The notes under the pieces: generated by a model | What the model was told of the DNA's origin: nothing | The model's database searches: none | What the model saw: the letters and a program-made list of their open reading frames with translations, nothing else | From: Terriglobia bacterium | Lineage (GTDB): Bacteria; Acidobacteriota; Terriglobia; Bryobacterales; Bryobacteraceae | Assembly (NCBI GenBank): GCA_021324185.1 | Contig: JAJPJN010000027.1 | Location: forward strand, 1 to 43,688 | Length of the DNA: 43,688 bases | Reading direction: 5' to 3' | Part shown: in pieces, positions 7,168 through 15,400 of the stretch | Layout: every line of letters begins with the position of its first letter | Numbering within the stretch: the first letter of the stretch is position 1 | Translations under genes and position numbers: made by a program

Positions 7168-8345
7168 TTTCCCGAATGGACAAGAACAGCACGGAGCTGG
7201 CGGAAGGCAGTCTCGTTGAAACTTTCTTTGAGGCGCTCCTGGGGCGGCACTTTTCCGGTCGACGTGGTTTCTTTGGCGTTGGCGCGATCGAGAAGAGCCT
7301 GGGCGCCGGCGTCGTCGGGATTCTGGGCGAGCAGCAGCTTCAACTGCCTGGCTGCTTCGTCAAAGCGATTGTTCTTTAGCAGCGCAAGACTCAAGTTGAA
7401 CAGGTAAGTGGGATCGCTTTGATCGCCTTCGAGAGCGCGCCGGAAGTCATCGATAGCGGCGGCCTGATTCAGTTCGTTTTCGGCGGCGCCGATGTTGTTG
7501 TAGACCTCGCTGAGCGGGAACTGCTTCGCTACCTCATGGAAGTAACCGTTGGCGGCGCTGTAATCGCCGGCGCGGAAGGCCGCCAATCCCATATGAAAGC
7601 GCGCTTCGCCGTAACGCGGATCATTGGCCGGAATACGATCGAGCCAAACCACGGCCTGGCGATAATTTTTTTGCTTCAGCTCGAGTTTTCCGAGCTCGAA
7701 TGCAGGACTGGGAAATTTAGGATCCAGCTTGGCGGCTTGTAAGAGCCATTTTTCCTGCTGCTCCGGGTTAGAGGACATCAGGCCGCGCACATAGCTTTCT
7801 TCCGCATCGAGCCGGATGAGCTTAGCAGAAGACAAGAACTGCTCGACCGGGATGTTTGCGGAGGGCTCAACGTATTTCAGCGTCTGCCAGGCGAGATGTT
7901 CCTCGAGGCGCGTCAGATCGGAAAGTCCACCGGCTTCGGAGATCTCCGGGCCATCGTGCAGTTTACGTAAATCGAGAAAGCGGGCAGTAATACGAATGGA
8001 GCTATCTTTTAACTCGGCGGTAGGGGAAGGTAAGTTGATCTCGTAACTGCCGTAACATACAAGATCGACATCGAGACTCTGGCCCAGACGGATGATAGTG
8101 GCTTTTGTGTAGCCTGCATCCGGGCGGAGCGAAAGCCGGCGCAATCCATCGGCGCGGGCCTCGCGATCCAACACGATCTGGTTTGCTCCGGTTAATTCAG
8201 TCATCAAGGTATCGGCAATACTTTCGCCGACCCAATTGAGATCTGAATACTGCGAATTGTTGTGAAACTGAAGTATCAGCAGAGTAGAAGCTTGCGCACC
8301 GGTTGCAAAGAGGACGCTAGAGACAAAAAAAAGGAGACGGCACAA
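7164..8345 (-). CDS. Secreted TPR protein with FlgO/CsgG-like N-terminal domain
   Basis: The protein starts with a signal peptide (LLFFVSSVLFATGAQAS). An alpha/beta domain follows at about residues 20-150 (LQFHNNS, WVGESIADTLMTEL), of the type seen in FlgO/CsgG-like or TolB-N-like lipoprotein domains that precede TPRs. From about 185 to 360 it is made of TPR units (SPAFELGKLELKQKNYRQAV and similar). It probably acts as a periplasmic scaffold; partners are unknown. The start is uncertain: a GTG at 8351 lies only 2 bases after GGAG, whereas the TTG at 8345 has the same GGAG at an 8-base spacing and is preferred. The start region overlaps a terminator hairpin for the gene upstream. Confidence 0.7.
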   Translation of the reverse strand: MCRLLFFVSSVLFATGAQASTLLILQFHNNSQYSDLNWVGESIADTLMTELTGANQIVLDREARADGLRRLSLRPDAGYTKATIIRLGQSLDVDLVCYGSYEINLPSPTAELKDSSIRITARFLDLRKLHDGPEISEAGGLSDLTRLEEHLAWQTLKYVEPSANIPVEQFLSSAKLIRLDAEESYVRGLMSSNPEQQEKWLLQAAKLDPKFPSPAFELGKLELKQKNYRQAVVWLDRIPANDPRYGEARFHMGLAAFRAGDYSAANGYFHEVAKQFPLSEVYNNIGAAENELNQAAAIDDFRRALEGDQSDPTYLFNLSLALLKNNRFDEAARQLKLLLAQNPDDAGAQALLDRANAKETTSTGKVPPQERLKESFNETAFRQLRAVLVHSGN

Positions 8346-8357
8346 AGGCACGTCTCC
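8323..8357 (-). terminator. Intrinsic terminator overlapping the next gene's start
   Basis: On the minus strand GGAGACG (8357-8351) pairs perfectly with CGTCTCC (8339-8333) around an 11-base loop, and eight T residues follow (complement of 8325-8332). It lies 27 bases past the stop of the 8384-8728 gene. The 5' arm contains the GGAG ribosome site of the downstream TPR gene and the T-tract encodes its signal-peptide Phe codons. Confidence 0.8.
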
Positions 8358-8383
8358 AGATTATCAACGTTGCTGATTTTTGG

Positions 8384-8728
8384 CTATTCCATGCCGTTCG
8401 CGTTGGCGCCGGACGCACCGAAAACGATCTTGGTGTTTGTACCGCCGATGCGGACTTCCTGCAGATCGTTGTTGTTGTCATACTGCAGTTCCGTGGTTGC
8501 GTATTTGGTCGGGTTGGTTTCCGCCTTGGCAGGCACTTCAATCTGCTGTTTACCGTGTACTAAAACGGCCGTGTTGTTGTCCTTCAACTCGACTTTGTAG
8601 TCGCCGGCCTTGACCTGCTTGCCCGCGATGACGGAATTGTCGAGTAATGAAATCTTGTAAGTAACCCCGGCTGCGCTAAGCGTCATGAGTCCGACGGTGG
8701 TAAGTGTGAGTAGAACGTTCTTAAACAT
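8384..8728 (-). CDS. Small secreted protein of unknown function
   Basis: This is a 114-residue exported protein with a clear signal peptide (MFKNVLLTLTTVGLMTLSAAG). A short, probably all-beta mature domain follows (SLLDNSVIAGKQVKAGDYKVEL), resembling the small secreted beta proteins frequent in Acidobacteria genomes. No catalytic residues stand out and there are no cysteines. A strong AAAGGAG ribosome site stands 5 bases before the ATG at 8728, and a near-perfect intrinsic terminator follows the stop. This suggests a well-expressed, mostly monocistronic gene with attenuated read-through into the TPR gene behind it. A small dyad (CTAAAG-CGG-CTTTAG at 8753-8767) lies about 25 bases upstream of the start. 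Confidence 0.6.
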   Translation of the reverse strand: MFKNVLLTLTTVGLMTLSAAGVTYKISLLDNSVIAGKQVKAGDYKVELKDNNTAVLVHGKQQIEVPAKAETNPTKYATTELQYDNNNDLQEVRIGGTNTKIVFGASGANANGME

Positions 8729-8841
8729 AAAATCTCCTTTAGATTAGACGCGCTAAAGCGGCTTTAGATGCGCTTTGCACTTGCGGCGGCCGTTTTGCCC
8801 GCCGCCTTCGCATATAGATACGCTGGCGGTGGTGGTGAATG

Positions 8842-9804
8842 TTACGCGCCGAAAGTAAAGGAATGTAAGCGTGATAAGAAGCTGCGGCTCTCACGGATAG
8901 CGGCCTGTTGTACATCAGTATTAGAACCGAATCCCTTCAACCAGCGAAGATCGCGCTCGGCTCGAAACCAGGTGATCTGCCGTTTGGCATAGTGCCTTGT
9001 CCTGATCTGACACTCGGCGACTGCTTTTTTAAGAGGCAGCTCGCCGCGAATGAATTGCACGGCCTGTTTGTAGCCGAGCGACTGCATCGGTTTTGAGTCG
9101 TGTGGATAGCCGAGAGCGAGCAGCCGCTCGGTTTCTGCAATCAAACCGTTTTGAAAAAACCACTCGCTGCGTTCATTCAAGCGCGCATACAGCAAGTGCC
9201 GTTCGGGCGCGAGTCCTAACTTCAGCGCTGCGATTCCGGAGAATGCCTGGCGGGGAGCCGCTTGCGCCCGGGTAGCTGGCTCTCCGGTTCGCAGCATGAT
9301 TTCGATGGCGCGAATGAGTTTCGGCGTGTCATTGGCGTGAATGCGTGCTGCTGCGGGCGGGTCGTAACGGCGCAGCACACGATGCAGAAAACCGGGGCGG
9401 CGCTCTTCGGCTGTTTGCAATCGCTTGCGCAATTGCACATCGCGCCCCGGAGCCGGAGAGAGGCCGTCGAGCAAGGCTCGCAGATAGAAACCAGTGCCGC
9501 CGACCACGATGGGAATGCGGCGGCGCTGGTGTATTTGGGTGATGATTTGCCGCGCGAGACGCGCATAGCTGCCGGCGGAAAGTTCTTCACCCGGGCCGAT
9601 CACGTCAAGCAGATGATGCGCGATATTGCCCCGGTTTTGAACCGGAGTCTTGGCCGAGCCAATGTCGAAACCGCGATAGACCTGGATGGAATCGCAATTC
9701 ACGATCTCGCCGTTGAAATGGCGGGCGAGAGCGAGAGCGAGTTCGCTCTTGCCTGAGCCGGTTGGGCCGAGCACAACAAGGACCGGTGCGGCGAAAGTAC
9801 TCAT
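8842..9804 (-). CDS. miaA: tRNA dimethylallyltransferase (MiaA)
   Basis: MiaA transfers a dimethylallyl group to N6 of A37 in tRNAs reading UNN codons, the first step of ms2i6A synthesis. The P-loop GPTGSGKS is at about residues 13-20, the DSIQVYRGFDIGSAK tRNA/substrate motif at about 38-52, and HHLLDVIGP, VVGGTGFYLRALL and the late motif RTRHYAKRQITWFR are all family hallmarks. At 320 residues the length is normal. The start is ATG at 9804. The gene is divergent from the large TPR gene at 9925. The 113 bases after its stop contain a GC-rich hairpin (8783-8789 with 8799-8805) without a T-tract, which may weakly end the transcript. Confidence 0.93.
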   Translation of the reverse strand: MSTFAAPVLVVLGPTGSGKSELALALARHFNGEIVNCDSIQVYRGFDIGSAKTPVQNRGNIAHHLLDVIGPGEELSAGSYARLARQIITQIHQRRRIPIVVGGTGFYLRALLDGLSPAPGRDVQLRKRLQTAEERRPGFLHRVLRRYDPPAAARIHANDTPKLIRAIEIMLRTGEPATRAQAAPRQAFSGIAALKLGLAPERHLLYARLNERSEWFFQNGLIAETERLLALGYPHDSKPMQSLGYKQAVQFIRGELPLKKAVAECQIRTRHYAKRQITWFRAERDLRWLKGFGSNTDVQQAAIRESRSFLSRLHSFTFGA

Positions 9805-9862
9805 TCATTTATGGAACGAAGGCGGAGCGCTTTGCATCCTCCGTTTAAAGCGTATTTAGGGC

Positions 9863-9900
9863 TATACTAAAGGCGATAACTCTGTCAAGAGTTAAACGCC
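9863..9900 (+). promoter_or_regulatory. -10-like box followed by an operator-like dyad upstream of the TPR gene
   Basis: TATACT (9863-9868) resembles a sigma-70 -10 box, though no good -35 is visible. Directly downstream, TAACTCT (9877-9883) and AGAGTTA (9888-9894) form a perfect inverted repeat around GTCA, with GGCG/CGCC outer arms at 9872-9875 and 9897-9900. It spans the expected transcription start and could be an operator or a 5' mRNA hairpin. Confidence 0.45.
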
Positions 9901-9924
9901 ACTTGCTCCATCCGAAGCGTTCGA

Positions 9925-12033
9925 ATGCCTAAATCCCTATTCAAATTGTTACGCACTCCTGGTGCACTTATCCTGCTGCCGGCCGGGTTTTTGTGTTTCG
10001 GGCAGACTCCGGCGCAGAGTCCCGATTACAAACCCACGCTGCCGCCGGCAATTAAGCAGGCGCCGTCGTTAAAGGGCCAAGCGTACTACCATTTTTCGCT
10101 GGGCCACTTGTATGAGGAACTGGCGGCATCCAACGGGAATCGTGGCGATTACCTGAATAAAGCGATTGAAAACTTCCGGCTGGCGATGAAAGAAGACCCG
10201 CAAGGCGCTTCCTTCCTGGTGGAAGATATTGCGGAACTCTACCGCGCGGCGGGACGCACCCGCGAGGCGGTGGAAGAAGCGGAAAATGCTCTCAAAGCGA
10301 ACCCGGACGACCTGAACGCGCGCCGCGTGCTGGCACATATCTACACGCAGGAGATTGGCGACCCCAATACGAATCGCATCGATGAGAGCATGGTGCGCCG
10401 CGCCATTGAGCAGTACAAGATCGTCACGGACAAAGATCCGAAAGACGTGGACAGCCTGATCATGTTGGGCCGGCTGGATCGCGTTCTGAGCAATTCAGTG
10501 GATGCGGAAGCGGCGTTCAAGAAAGCGATTACGGTTGATCCGGATAACGAAGATGCGGTTACGGGGCTTGCGAGCGTCTATTCGGATCGCGGCGATGCGC
10601 GTTCGGCTTCGGATCTGCTCGAGAAGTTGACGAAGAAAAATCCGTCGGCTCGGGCGTATCTGAGCCTGGCGAGCAATTACGAGCAGATGAAGGAGTGGGC
10701 GCTGGCGGCTGACGCGCTCAAGAAAGCCATTAGTCTGGACCCGACGCATGTGGAGTGGAATGTTCAGCTCGCCGAATTTCAGGCGCGCGCCGGGCATTAC
10801 GATGAAGCGCTCGAAACGTATCAGGAGCTGGCCAAACTATCGCAGCAGGATGCAACTCCCTATCTGGGCATGGCGCAGATCTACATCGAGCAACAGAAGT
10901 ATTCGCAAGCTCATCAGATGCTCGATAAAGCCAAGCAGATTGAGCCTGACAACCTGGAAGTGAAGGACACCGAAGTTCAGCTTTACGACAAAGAAGGGAA
11001 AACGGGGGATGCGATTGCAGTGCTCAACGACATGATCGACTCCACCGCCCGGCGGACTTACGATCCGGCGCAGCGTGATGTGCGCGCGCGCATGCTGGAG
11101 CAGCTTGGGATGCTCTATGAAAAGGACAAGCAGTACGACAAAGCGGTGGACACGTTCCGGCAGATGAGCACGGTAGATCCGGATAAGGGCGCGCGGTCCG
11201 AGGCGCTCATTGTGGATACGTACCGCAACGCGAAGCAGTACGCGAAAGGCGAGCAGGAGAGCGACGCCGCTCAAAAGAAATATCCCAACGACAGGACATT
11301 GCGCGAAGTTCGCGCGCAATTATTGACGGACGAAGGGAAGACAGACCAGGCGGTTGCGGAGTTGAAAAAGCTGCTCGACGGCAAGAACGATCGCGAGACG
11401 TACCTGGCCATTGAAGATGTCTATCAGAAAGCCAAGAATTACGGCGAAGCGGCCAAGGCTCTGGATGAAGCCGAAAAGCTTTCGACCACGAAGGACGATA
11501 AGGCGGCCGTCTATTTCCAGCGCGGCGCACTTTACGAACGGCAGAAGAAGTACGATCAAGCGGAAAAGGCTTTTCGCCAGGTATTGGATAACGTGAATCC
11601 GAAAGATCCGATTTACGCCTCCACTTTGAATTACCTGGGCTATATGTTCGCGGATCAGAATATGCGCTTGCAGGAAGCTCAGGAGCTGATTAAGAAAGCG
11701 CTCGATATTGAGCCGAACAATTACGCATTTCTCGACAGCATGGGTTGGGTTTACTACCGGCTGAACCGGCTCGATGACGCCGAGCGGGAGCTGACGCGCT
11801 CCATCCAGATCGAATCCAAGGACCCGACAATCCATGACCATCTGGGAGATGTGTACTTCAAAGAGGGCAAGCTGAAGGAGGCCATCGCGCAGTGGCAATC
11901 CTCCTTGCAGGAAGTGAACGCGGGCAACCCCACCGAGATGGAGCCGGAGGAGATCGCGAAAGTTCAGAAAAAGCTGGATAACGCGCGCGTCAAGCTGGCC
12001 AAAGAAGAAGGGCCGAAGCAGAACAATCAGTAA
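9925..12033 (+). CDS. Large secreted TPR-repeat protein
   Basis: This 702-residue protein has a signal peptide (about residues 1-30, ending near FGQTPAQS). Consecutive tetratricopeptide repeats cover nearly all of residues 60-690, for example DSLIMLGRLDRVLSNSVDAE, AYLSLASNYEQMKEWALAAD and AFLDSMGWVYYRLNRLDDAE. The repeat units keep the usual small residues at positions 8 and 20 and a Pro near the end. It has no catalytic domain. Periplasmic TPR solenoids of this size usually scaffold envelope assembly or polysaccharide export, but no partner genes adjoin it. The start is ATG at 9925. The stop codon abuts, with no intervening base, the stop of the convergent LytTR gene. Confidence 0.8.
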   Translation: MPKSLFKLLRTPGALILLPAGFLCFGQTPAQSPDYKPTLPPAIKQAPSLKGQAYYHFSLGHLYEELAASNGNRGDYLNKAIENFRLAMKEDPQGASFLVEDIAELYRAAGRTREAVEEAENALKANPDDLNARRVLAHIYTQEIGDPNTNRIDESMVRRAIEQYKIVTDKDPKDVDSLIMLGRLDRVLSNSVDAEAAFKKAITVDPDNEDAVTGLASVYSDRGDARSASDLLEKLTKKNPSARAYLSLASNYEQMKEWALAADALKKAISLDPTHVEWNVQLAEFQARAGHYDEALETYQELAKLSQQDATPYLGMAQIYIEQQKYSQAHQMLDKAKQIEPDNLEVKDTEVQLYDKEGKTGDAIAVLNDMIDSTARRTYDPAQRDVRARMLEQLGMLYEKDKQYDKAVDTFRQMSTVDPDKGARSEALIVDTYRNAKQYAKGEQESDAAQKKYPNDRTLREVRAQLLTDEGKTDQAVAELKKLLDGKNDRETYLAIEDVYQKAKNYGEAAKALDEAEKLSTTKDDKAAVYFQRGALYERQKKYDQAEKAFRQVLDNVNPKDPIYASTLNYLGYMFADQNMRLQEAQELIKKALDIEPNNYAFLDSMGWVYYRLNRLDDAERELTRSIQIESKDPTIHDHLGDVYFKEGKLKEAIAQWQSSLQEVNAGNPTEMEPEEIAKVQKKLDNARVKLAKEEGPKQNNQ

Positions 12034-12843
12034 TCAGATCTTCAGCAGCTCGCGCAATCGTTTGGTCTGAATGCGGCTGACCGGGATTTCGGTCTGCTTT
12101 TTATCGTCCATCTTCAATTGGAAGCTGGATTTGAACCAGGGCACCACTTCTTTGATGCGGTTGATGTTCACCAGAAAAGAGCGGTGAACGCGCCAGAACA
12201 GGTTCGGATCGAGATTCGATTGCAACTCTTCGATGGTCCGGTAATTCGATTGGCCTTCAAACTGCGTCGTCACGACGGTGATCAAGCCATCATCGATGGT
12301 GGCGTAGATCATATCCTGCGCATCGACGATCAGATTGCGGTTATTGTTTTTGACTAGCAGTTTGGTGCGCTGGATGGGCGGAGGCGGCGGGGCGGCGCGT
12401 TTAGCCGGCTCGCTCGCGGAGCGATCTTCCAAGGCCCGGCGCGCCCGGGCGACGGTTTCGGCGAGCCGTTCTTTTTCGACCGGCTTGAGCAGGTAGTCCA
12501 GAGCCTCGAGGCGGAAGGCCTCGATGGCGTAGTGCTCGTAAGCGGTGGTCAGGACGAAATGCGGCAACGGGCCACCGCGCTCGCGAAGCCGCCGGATGAC
12601 GCCCATTCCGTCCAAGCCGGGCATCTGGACGTCGAGGAAGACCAGATCGGGTTCAAGCTGCTGGACCAGATCCAGGGCTTCGAGGCCGTTGGCGGCCGTT
12701 TCGAGGATCTCGATTCCCGGTAAGTCTTTAAGTAAGTAGGACAATTCGTCGCGCGCCAGTTGTTCGTCGTCAGCAATGAGAGCGGTGACGGTCCCGAGAG
12801 ACGGGCCCAAGGGAACCGTCGCTGAGGAGAGGCCGTGCGACAT
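12034..12843 (-). CDS. LytTR-family response regulator
   Basis: A two-domain transcription regulator. The receiver domain covers about residues 18-132, with the acidic pocket DDE (25-27), phospho-acceptor Asp71 in FLDVQMPG and Lys120 in LLKPV. A Pro-rich linker follows (about 150), then a LytTR DNA-binding domain (about 160-265) with IYATIDDGLITVVT, RTIEELQSNLDPNLFWRVHRSFLVN and PVSR motifs. This is the LytR/AlgR type that controls envelope, polysaccharide or virulence genes elsewhere. No histidine kinase lies next to it, so it is an orphan here and its signal is unknown. The start is ATG at 12843; a TTG further in is possible. Confidence 0.88.
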   Translation of the reverse strand: MSHGLSSATVPLGPSLGTVTALIADDEQLARDELSYLLKDLPGIEILETAANGLEALDLVQQLEPDLVFLDVQMPGLDGMGVIRRLRERGGPLPHFVLTTAYEHYAIEAFRLEALDYLLKPVEKERLAETVARARRALEDRSASEPAKRAAPPPPPIQRTKLLVKNNNRNLIVDAQDMIYATIDDGLITVVTTQFEGQSNYRTIEELQSNLDPNLFWRVHRSFLVNINRIKEVVPWFKSSFQLKMDDKKQTEIPVSRIQTKRLRELLKI

Positions 12844-12943
12844 CGACTGCTAGTATAGCGCCTGGGAGGCCTATACCGGCCTTCCGCCCGCGGGTAACCA
12901 GCACACCTTGCCCGCCGGCAGTCCAATGCTCGGAGTGTTTCGA

Positions 12944-14263
12944 TTGTCAAAACAGCCCAATGTCACGATCGCGCCTGCGACGGGCCGGCTCGGAGTCCTG
13001 ATTCCGGGAATGGGAGCGGTCAGTTCTACCTTTATCGCCGGGGTGGAAGCGGTGAAGAAGGGCTTAGGGGAGCCTATCGGCTCGCTGACGCAGCTTGGGA
13101 CGATCCGGCTTGGGAAGCGGACGGAGGGGCGGACACCGCGGATCAAGGATTTTGTCCCGCTGGCGCCGCTGGAATGCCTGTCATTCGGCGCCTGGGACAT
13201 ATTCGAAGACGATGCCTATGAGGCGGCGAGCCGTGCAAAAGTACTAGAGCCGGCGCTGCTGGAGCAGTTGAAAGAGCCGCTTTCGGCGATCCAGCCTATG
13301 CGGGCGGTATTCGATTCGGATTACGTGCGCAGAATCGACGGGCCGAACCGGAAGAAAGCCGCGAGCAAGATGGAGCTGGCGGAGGCGCTGATGGATGACA
13401 TCCGCGAGTTCAAGGCGCGGAACGGCTGCACGCGCCTGGTGATGATCTGGTGCGGATCTACGGAGGTTTTTCATAAGCCGGCCGCCGTGCACCAATCCTT
13501 AGCGGCCTTCGAAGAAGGGCTGCGAAAGAGCGACCCCGAGATTGCCCCCAGCCAGATATACGCCTATGCCGCGCTCAAGCTGAGGGTGCCCTTTGCGAAC
13601 GGGGCGCCTAATTTGACCACGGATGTACCGGCGTTGCTGGATCTGGCCCGCGAGAATGAAGTGCCTATTTGCGGAAAAGACTTCAAAACCGGCCAGACCT
13701 ACATGAAGACACTACTGGCGCCGGGGTTCAAGGCCCGAATGCTGGGCGTGCGCGGGTGGTTTTCGACAAACATTTTGGGGAATCGCGACGGCGAGGTACT
13801 GGAAGACCCGGGGTCTTTCAAAAGCAAAGAAGAGACAAAGCTCTCGGTGCTGGAACAGATTCTTCAGCCGGATCTTTACCCGCAGCTTTACAAAGATCTG
13901 TATCACGCGGTGCGCATTAATTACTACCCGCCTCGCGGGGATGCCAAGGAGGGCTGGGACAACATCGACATTTTCGGATGGCTGGGCTATCCGATGCAGA
14001 TCAAAATCGATTTCCTTTGCCGGGACTCGATACTTGCGGCACCCTTGGTACTAGACCTGGTCCTCTTTCTTGATCTGGCGCAACGCGCCAAAATGAAGGG
14101 CATCCAGGAGTGGTTGTCCTTTTACTTCAAGGCACCGATGACCGCTCCGGGGTTGTATCCGGAGCATGATATTTTCATCCAGTTGATGAAATTGAAGAAC
14201 ACACTACGCTGGATGCAGGGCGAAGACTTGATTACCCACCTCGGACTCGAGTATTACGACTAA
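12944..14263 (+). CDS. ino1: myo-Inositol-1-phosphate synthase
   Basis: The enzyme converts glucose 6-phosphate to inositol 3-phosphate using enzyme-bound NAD, feeding phosphatidylinositol or other inositol compounds. The Rossmann glycine motif is GVLIPGMGAVSST. Further family marks are MIWCGSTEV, GKDFKTGQT, LGNRDGEVL with FKSKEETK close behind, and IDFLCRDSILAAPLVLDLV. Length (about 440 residues) fits bacterial Ino1. The start is ambiguous: TTG at 12944 is chosen because GGAG sits 8 bases before it, while in-frame ATG (12926) and TTG (12908) lack ribosome sites. An epimerase gene follows after 51 bases, suggesting a shared sugar or inositol role. Confidence 0.9.
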   Translation: MSKQPNVTIAPATGRLGVLIPGMGAVSSTFIAGVEAVKKGLGEPIGSLTQLGTIRLGKRTEGRTPRIKDFVPLAPLECLSFGAWDIFEDDAYEAASRAKVLEPALLEQLKEPLSAIQPMRAVFDSDYVRRIDGPNRKKAASKMELAEALMDDIREFKARNGCTRLVMIWCGSTEVFHKPAAVHQSLAAFEEGLRKSDPEIAPSQIYAYAALKLRVPFANGAPNLTTDVPALLDLARENEVPICGKDFKTGQTYMKTLLAPGFKARMLGVRGWFSTNILGNRDGEVLEDPGSFKSKEETKLSVLEQILQPDLYPQLYKDLYHAVRINYYPPRGDAKEGWDNIDIFGWLGYPMQIKIDFLCRDSILAAPLVLDLVLFLDLAQRAKMKGIQEWLSFYFKAPMTAPGLYPEHDIFIQLMKLKNTLRWMQGEDLITHLGLEYYD

Positions 14264-14271
14264 TATGCTAA

Positions 14272-14294
14272 GACGGCGCGGGGGTGGCGCCGTC
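14272..14294 (+). other. Intergenic hairpin between ino1 and the epimerase gene
   Basis: A perfect 8-bp GC-rich stem (14272-14279 with 14287-14294) encloses a 7-base loop. No T-tract follows, so it is more likely an mRNA stability or processing element, or a weak attenuator, than a true terminator. Confidence 0.5.
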
Positions 14295-14314
14295 AAACAT
14301 ATAAGGTGTGATGA

Positions 14315-15400
14315 ATGCCCCAGGAAGGCTCTGGCGGATCTCGCAGCGCCAGAAGAAAGAACAGGAACACAGGCGAGGATAGCACTCCGAAGCGCATCCT
14401 TGTGATTGGCGGCACCAATTTCATTGGCCGCCTGCTGGTTCCGGAGTTGCTGCATCGCGGGCATGAGGTTCACATACTCCATCGGAAATCCCGGCATCCT
14501 TTCAGCAAGCGCGTTCATAACCTGGCGGCGGACCGGAATGATGCTGCGGCGGTGCGCAAAGCCGTTGGGTCCGTGCGCTTTGATGCGGTCTATGACAATG
14601 TCTACGACTGGGAGCACGGCACTACCGCTGCCCAGGTAGAAGCGACCGCCCAGATCTTCGACGGCAAGGTGGGGCGGTACGTGTTCATGTCGAGCGTGGC
14701 GGCTTATGGCGACGGGCTGAACCATCACGAAGGCGACGCGCTGGCGCCGGACGATCATCCGAATCCCTACGCGCGTAACAAGGCGATGAGCGAGCGGGCG
14801 CTGTTTCGCATGCATCAGCGCACCGGGTTTCCCGTGGTGACGTTGCGGCCGCCCTTTATCTATGGGCCGGATAATCCGTATTACCGGGAGGCCTTTTTCT
14901 GGGACCGGTTTCGCGCCGGGCGTCCGGTCATTCTGCCCAGCGAAGGGCACCGGCTCATGCAGTTTGTCTATGTCAAGGATCTGGTGGAATTGGCCGTGAA
15001 GGCGTTGGAATTGCGCAATGCGGCCGGGCATGCATTCAATACCGCGAATCCAAGGGCAATTACACAGCATGAACTGCTGCTGGATCTGGCACGAGTTGCC
15101 GGTGTGAAGGAACCGCACCTGGTTTCCATTCCGCGCGATCTGATTCAGCGGGCGGGCGGGCAGGCTTTCGGCAGCCACAAACTGTATTTCGGAGATTACT
15201 TTGACGTGCCGGCGATCACGCAGATTGTCACTAAGGCGCAGCGGATGCTCGCCTTCAAACCGACAGACTTTGAGACGGGATTAAAAGCTACTTATCGCTG
15301 GTATCTGAAACACCGGGCTTTTCCCAAGCCTGATTTCAGTTTCGAGGACGAGTTGCTGGCGCGTTTTTCGACGCTGATTCCGGCGCCGCGATCGGCGTGA
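14315..15400 (+). CDS. NAD-dependent epimerase/dehydratase (extended SDR)
   Basis: A 361-residue extended short-chain dehydrogenase. The NAD site is RILVIGGTNFIGR (about residues 28-40), the catalytic Ser lies in MSSVAAYGDG (about 127) and Tyr/Lys in YARNK (about 150). RPPFIYGP and the later VYVKDLVELAVKAL segment are typical of the NDP-sugar epimerase family, especially the branch with the GTNFIGRLLV start. The sugar substrate cannot be told from sequence. A basic N-terminal extension of about 25 residues precedes the fold, and a later start is possible. It follows ino1, so a link to inositol or lipid-headgroup metabolism is a reasonable guess. Its stop directly abuts the stop of the convergent amidohydrolase gene. 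Confidence 0.8.
   Translation: MPQEGSGGSRSARRKNRNTGEDSTPKRILVIGGTNFIGRLLVPELLHRGHEVHILHRKSRHPFSKRVHNLAADRNDAAAVRKAVGSVRFDAVYDNVYDWEHGTTAAQVEATAQIFDGKVGRYVFMSSVAAYGDGLNHHEGDALAPDDHPNPYARNKAMSERALFRMHQRTGFPVVTLRPPFIYGPDNPYYREAFFWDRFRAGRPVILPSEGHRLMQFVYVKDLVELAVKALELRNAAGHAFNTANPRAITQHELLLDLARVAGVKEPHLVSIPRDLIQRAGGQAFGSHKLYFGDYFDVPAITQIVTKAQRMLAFKPTDFETGLKATYRWYLKHRAFPKPDFSFEDELLARFSTLIPAPRSA

Noticed and set aside
14272-14294. Hairpin considered as an intrinsic terminator
   Set aside because: There is no T-tract after the stem and the next gene on the same strand starts 21 bases later; it is listed only as a hairpin.
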